The notes below the pieces were generated by a model that saw only the letters and a program-made list of their open reading frames with translations, was not told the DNA's origin and did not search any database. This document shows positions 59,103 through 64,000 of a stretch of 64,000 bases of DNA, piece by piece. Within the stretch, counting starts at the first letter, position 1, and every line of letters starts with the position of its first letter. The DNA comes from CAVTJX01 sp963735175 (lineage in GTDB: Bacteria > Electryoneota > RPQS01). The DNA is taken from positions 1-64,000 of the forward strand of contig CAVTJX010000016.1 in the NCBI GenBank assembly GCA_963735175.1, in the 5' to 3' direction. A program made the translations under genes and the position numbers.

Positions 59103-59849
59103 CTATTTCAGGACCTGTGACAAAGCCACCGACAGTGTCCAGTGGCCGTCTGTTGTCGTCGCCGCTTCGGCGCCGACGGCGTAGCCTTCCGGCAGTTTCC
59201 ATTCGACGCCCAGCGCGCCGCGCAGGGGCTGCCGCGAATCCGAATAGCGCGTCGTCGATTGCGGCATCACCTGTCCTTGACCGACCAGCGCCACGCTGGT
59301 TTCCCGGCGGCCAAAGAGGTAGGGCTTACTCAGCGCCAGATAGGGCGTAGCCGCACCCAGCGAGTACCCAGCCGCGATGGCCGGCGCGATCTTATGCCAG
59401 AGATATTTGCTCTCGATGGTCTTCAGACCGTTAGACGTCCGCCCGGTCGGCTGGAAGCCGGTGTAATTCAGGGCGGCCAGCACATGCCAGCGATCGACCG
59501 GCAGCGGCAATTTCAACCGCGCGCCCGCGCCCCAGGCGACCGACCAGTCGGCGGCATAAGCCGAATAACCGCCGGAAAGTTCGGAAAAACGCAAGTCAGC
59601 GGTGCCCACTGTCGCCGATACGTCGAGCCGCGGGAGTATCCCGAAACGCGCCGTCAGGTTGACGCGGTCGGAGACCGCCACCTCGTGGGTGCCGCCGATG
59701 CCGGCGCCGCTCATTTCCAGCGTCGTATGCGTCGCATCCACCGTCATCGCCGTCGTCTGCAATCCGACCGGAAGCAGCGGGCAGCCGACCATTCCGAAAG
59801 CTGCGGGTCCGGCCAACGCAAGCAGCGCGAGTATCCAGAGAGTTTTCAT
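59103..59849 (-). CDS. Outer-membrane-like beta-barrel protein
   Basis: 248 residues; a signal peptide ending AAFG, then alternating polar and aromatic strands and a final LSQVLK. Position between the pilins and the Ig-repeat protein suggests a role in display of either. No family assigned. Confidence 0.65.
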   Translation of the reverse strand: MKTLWILALLALAGPAAFGMVGCPLLPVGLQTTAMTVDATHTTLEMSGAGIGGTHEVAVSDRVNLTARFGILPRLDVSATVGTADLRFSELSGGYSAYAADWSVAWGAGARLKLPLPVDRWHVLAALNYTGFQPTGRTSNGLKTIESKYLWHKIAPAIAAGYSLGAATPYLALSKPYLFGRRETSVALVGQGQVMPQSTTRYSDSRQPLRGALGVEWKLPEGYAVGAEAATTTDGHWTLSVALSQVLK

Positions 59850-59897
59850 AGTCGCCTCAGATTTGCAAAGCTCATTCTCACGTCACCAGCCGGCGCA

Positions 59898-62800
59898 TCA
59901 GCGCGCCGGAAGGGCCGCGTGCAGCGTAAACGTTTCCGTGAACGCGTAAGTGTCGCCAAAGCGGGTATCGACCGTAATCAGCACGGGCGAGGCCGCGTCG
60001 TCGTCGGTGACCGCAAGATTGTTGAAGAAGCTGATCGTGAACGATGTGTCGCTCGGGCAGCCGATGGTAATCTCGTCCGGATAGACGGCGCCATGGTTGG
60101 CCGAGAATTGCACCGTCGAACCCGCCACCAGCGGCCAGTAGTCCGCGTCGTACAGCGCCACGCGGATCAGCGCATTCTCGCCAATGTACAAGGTCGCGTT
60201 CAACGGCGTCGCCGTTGACCGTCATTTCGCGCACGCGCAGTTGCGGTGTGCTGTAGTTAAAGGTCACATTGGTGGTCGCCCACACGGTCACGCTGTCGCC
60301 GTTCGCCGTCACGCCGGACGACGTTGCCACGACTTTAGCCACACCGGGCTGCGGACGGCACGGCCGTGCAGCCGATGGGCGTTCCAAGATTGGGATCGAC
60401 TATCGTATTCTGCCAGCGGGCGACGGTCGGCAGCGGACTGCCGAAGAACAGCGTCACGCGGGCGAAGCCATTCGCGTCAGTGTAACCCGTATTTGTCGTA
60501 ATCACGCCACCCGAAGTGGTAAAGTAGACCGCTGTCCCCGGAGTCACCGGATTGTTGTAACGGTCGCCCACCAGCGCCACCAGGGTCACCGAGTCTCCCA
60601 CCACGTCCATACCGAACAAGTTGCAGGGCGAGGCAGCCAGCGACATGTGACTGGTCGTACAGCCCAAATTGACGTTCTCCATATACGGCGGGCCGGCGTA
60701 GATCGAGGATTTCGGTCGAGACCGCACTCACGCTGCCGCTGACGGCGCGGATCCGCGCACTCCCCGAACGGGTGCCGCTGTTGTACGATACCGTGGCCTG
60801 ACCGTTGATGGTCGGGATCGGTCCCGTCGACGAAAGGAAGTCACCGCCGCCGGGCGAACCGGCGATGTTAAACGTGACGCTCGTGCCGTCGAGTACAGGA
60901 TTGTTGTTGGCGTCGCGAACCGTCGCCGTAATCAGCAGCGTTTCATTGCGCCCGCTGCCGCGCACGCCGACGGAATTGGGGAAGTACTCCAGCGAGATGC
61001 TGTTCGGCAACCCGGGAATCAGGTACAGAGTATAGCCCGCGTGAATGCCGCGGCGGTTGCCGTGACCTGCGCTGTGCCCGTCTGCGAAGACGAGAAGGCC
61101 ACATGGGCGGTGCCGTTGGCGTCGGTGACGCGGCTGGCGGGAATGTTGCCCACCGAAGCCGTAAACTGGACTTCGACATTGCCCATCGGCAGGCCGGAGG
61201 CGTCCACGACGTAAGGCGGTCAACGAATCCACGGCGATGCCGTCGGCGCGCAGTGTGTCGGATTGCGCCGTCAGGGTAATGCCGCCGATCGTGCTGCCGA
61301 GATTCAGGCCGGTGGCCGCGATCAGCGTGTTGCCGTAATAGGCGGTAATATCAACGGGACCGGGCTGCGTGGCGGCATGATAGATCGCCGTGGCGATGCC
61401 ACTCTCGTTGGTGAGGGCGGTCTGCGCGATCGACCCGGAGCTTGCCGCCAGGCGCACCGTCGCGCCCGTCACGGCCACGCCACTCGTGGTTTCACGAATC
61501 AGGACCAGCGCGTTGCAGGTGCTCGCGCCGTCGGCCGGCAGTGACGTCGCCGACAGCCAGGCGGAAATCGTCACGCCCAGCATGGACGCGGTGAATTGCG
61601 CGGGGCGGCCGTCGATCGCTCGCCACGATGTCACGGCTGGTATCGGTCAGTGGAGGCGATGCTGTAGAGCAGCGCCGTCGCTTCGCCCGCGGAGTCGGTG
61701 GTGCTGGAACGGACTTCAAAGGTGCCCGGACCGGCCGCCGGCTGCCACGTCACGTCAACGCCCTGCACCGGCACGCCGTAAACATCCAGTGCCGTGGCGG
61801 ACAGGATCATGCCGGAAACGCCGTTGGCGATGATACCGCCCGCAGGGCCTTCCAGTGTCACGGTTGCGACTTCGGGTGTGGCGAAGCGGACTTCGCCGTA
61901 GCCGGTAGACGTTCCTGCGGTCACGGAAATCACCGACACGCCACGCTGGCGAGAGGTCGTGAGCACCGTGGTGACTGTGCCGTCGCTGTTGGTAATGCTG
62001 GCCGTGGGCGAAACCTGGCCCAGAGACGCCGCGAACGTTACCGGCAGTCCGGCCGGTACGGCGTTGCCGTAGCTGTCACGGATGACGCAGGTGATGTCGG
62101 TCGTGCTGCGGCCGTCGGCAGGTAGCTCGGTTTGCGCCGGACTCACCTCGATCGAGCGAAGCCGATCCGGCAACGTAGGCCACGACGCGGCTCTCGTGCA
62201 GGCCCTGTACGGACGCGCGGATGGTGTCCGTGCCGATGATCGGCACGCTGACCAGCGTGGCGGCGGCATAGCCGCCGACCGTGTTGGTCGTAAATAAGGA
62301 CATCGTCTCCTGCGTGCCGCCCACTTCGGGCAGCGGCGCATGGCTCGCGAACGCCGTTTGCTGTTTGCGTTCAAAATCAGTTACCCAGCCCGTGCCGTCC
62401 CGGCCGGCGGAAGCGCCCGCCTTGGCGTTGACGGAAGCGGCGCCGGAAAGAACTCCAAGCTGCGAGGTAAAGGTCACGGTCGTGCCATCGGACACCGGCC
62501 GGCCGGAACTGTCCAGCACCATCGCCAGCAGATTCGCGTGGTCGGTGCCGTTCGCCGCCATCTGCAGCGGATTCACGGTGAAATTCAGACTGGCCGCGGC
62601 GGTCGGCCGCAAGTAAACGGCGACGCTCGCGCTGGCCTCGTTGCAGGTCGCCGTGATCGCGCCCGGACCGGTGACGAGACCCGGAGCGGAAGACCGCCGT
62701 GGCGTGTCCGTCCGGGCCGACGATGGCGGTGGGAGTAATCGTGCCACCCTGGGCGGTAAAGCGTCACCGCGGTACCCTGCACCACAGCGTTGCCGTAGCC

Positions 62801-63905
62801 GTCGATGACTTCCGCGGTAATCGTGGTCTCGCTGCCGTTATCGGCGAGCAGCGTGTCGTCCGCGGTGGAAAGCAGGATCGCCTGCGCGAGGCCCGGAATC
62901 GTGTTCACAATCACGCTGCCGACAATTCCACCACCGGTGGTGGCGCTGACCGTGGCGGCGGTGACGGTGGGCGCGGCGTTCAGCATCGTGACGGCCACGC
63001 CGTCGCGGGTGCGCGCGGATAGTTGCCGCAGCGTACCCGCCGTGGTGCTGAAGAAGACGACCGTATTGTCCGAGATCGGACGGTCGTTCAGGTCGTAAAC
63101 ATAGGCGTTGATCTGCGTGCTGTCGATACCCGCATTGAGCTGCGGACTGAGCGCGCTGACTTCGATGCGCGAGGCGGCCGCCGGGGCGATGAACGTCACC
63201 CGCGTGGTATCCCGCGCGGCGCCCGACATGGCGATGATCTGCGGCGTCTCCCGCCTCCGTCGTCGAGGTGAGCGTGGCGATGGCCGTGCCCGTCAGCGAG
63301 TCGGTGACCACGGGCGAAGTAATCGCGCCGATAGTGGTGGAGAAGTAGATCGCCGCGCCCGCGATCGGATTGTTGGCGCTGTTGCGCAACCGCCCGTAGA
63401 TATGCGTGGCGGAGGTGCCGTTGTCGGCGAAGAGCGTGTCGGTCTCCGCCCACACCGTGAGCAGGCCCTCGCCTTCGCCGGCCGCGCGAACATGCACGAG
63501 CGCCGAGCGCTCCTCGGACATGCTCAGCAGTTCGCCGCGCAGCAGCACCGCGCCCGTGTCCATCGGCGCGTTCCACGTGGCGGTGGCCCACCCGAGGGTA
63601 TCGCTGAGGACCGTCGTGTCCCCGCGCGACGCGCCGGCTATGAGCCCGCGGCTCACGGTGAAGCGCACGGCTTCGCTGACGGCGGGTTGATTCAGTTCGT
63701 TCAAGATCCGGGCGCGGATGGCGGCGGTGCCGCCGGGAGCCACAATCGCGGGCTCCACCATCAGCGTGTCGATCAATGTCAGGGTGCGCCGTCCGGCACT
63801 CGTCGGGCTCATCTCGCCCTTTTGCTCGCATCCAATCCAGAACGCCACGGTTGCCAGCACGAGGGCCGGGAGCCAGGCACCAAACGCCCATCGGCTCTGC
63901 TTCAC
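59898..63905 (-). CDS. Giant Ig-like (Big_1/invasin-type) repeat protein, about nine frameshifts
   Basis: About 1335 residues rebuilt from at least ten segments; frame changes near 63255, 62755, 62165, 61640, 61215, 61035, 60715, 60350 and 60205. N-terminus MKQSRWAFGAWLPALVLATVAFWIGCEQ looks like a lipoprotein signal with an imperfect lipobox. Repeats share segments such as ADGRSTTDITC, DANGTAHV and ATATWNAPMD, typical of invasin/intimin-type Ig domains. It stands where the PilY1 adhesin lies in other minor-pilin operons, but has no similarity to PilY1. Confidence 0.8.
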
Positions 63906-63921
63906 GTCCGCTCCTCCTCTA

Positions 63922-64000
63922 TCAGCAGTTGTACTCTTTCAGCTTGTACAGTAGAGATCGGTGTGAGATCTCCAGCAGTCGCGCCGCTCGCGTACGATTA
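63922..64000 (-). CDS. C-terminus of a sigma-54 activator (PilR/NtrC-type), edge fragment
   Basis: On the minus strand 63999-63925 reads NRTRAARLLEISHRSLLYKLKEYNC then TGA at 63924-63922. This is the Fis-type helix-turn-helix end of NtrC-family response regulators. The rest is outside the window. It is 16 bases before the Ig-repeat gene and likely in the same transcript, pointing to PilR-like control of the pilus locus. Confidence 0.82.
   Translation of the reverse strand, partial: NRTRAARLLEISHRSLLYKLKEYNC

Noticed and set aside
1..64000. CRISPR arrays, rRNA genes, insertion sequences and phage genes
   Set aside because: I looked for regular spaced repeats, rRNA and transposase or integrase motifs and found none.

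Overview
The window looks like part of a chromosome from a Gram-negative bacterium of the FCB group (Fibrobacterota-Chlorobiota-Bacteroidota and relatives, perhaps near Calditrichota, Zixibacteria or Electryoneota; a finer placement is not supported). The reasons are two proteins with C-terminal type IX secretion-like sorting tails, a gingipain-type C25 peptidase, LPS-core enzymes (Kdo transferase and three heptosyltransferase-family proteins), a SBBP beta-propeller protein, and an M49 peptidase with the five-residue zinc motif described for Caldithrix. About 35 single-base frameshifts break otherwise well conserved genes, including tyrS, smpB, the mutase and pilO. Uncorrected indels in the assembly are the simplest explanation, so coordinates below span the reconstructed genes.

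Layout. 1-4251: C25 peptidase running off the left edge, closed by a strong terminator and a hairpin-rich spacer. 4611-8010 (minus): DUF35, thiolase, BioY and archaeal-type HMG-CoA synthase under one good promoter. 8260-11477 (minus): M49 peptidase and RlmI. 11603-14270 (plus): P-loop protein, methyltransferase, dihydrouridine synthase. 14274-16213 (minus): arsC and a 5'-nucleotidase. 16318-22073 (plus): six overlapping glycosyltransferase genes, which converge on a bidirectional terminator with a minus-strand cluster (22102-28566: two ECF ATPases, waaA, heptosyltransferase, apbE, tyrS, smpB). 28675-32132: two tRNAs, methyltransferase, a B12 mutase subunit and a small barrel protein. 32582-36956 (plus): secreted protein, class I aldolase and a Trm112-like protein. 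37340-38841 (minus): DNA polymerase IV with a small partner. 39146-45049 (minus): two large secreted proteins with sorting tails.

45544-64000 (minus) is one continuous type IV pilus locus of about 18 kb. In transcription order it holds the tail of a sigma-54 activator at the right edge, a giant Ig-repeat protein, a barrel protein, three minor pilins (PilV, PilW, PilX), a TPR protein, PilT, a DUF4388 protein, a DnaA-type AAA+ ATPase fused to a MshEN domain, a response regulator, a histidine kinase without its phosphoacceptor histidine, a fused PilM-PilN, a lipoprotein, PilO, PilP and the secretin PilQ. PilA, PilB, PilC and PilD are not in the window. The most unusual material is here: the MshEN-DnaA fusion, the GspL-like PilMN fusion, the degenerate kinase and the Ig-repeat protein standing where PilY1 would be expected.

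Promoters follow a regular TTGAC-17-TANNTT pattern. Several hairpin families recur between genes, including one GC-rich palindrome present three times.
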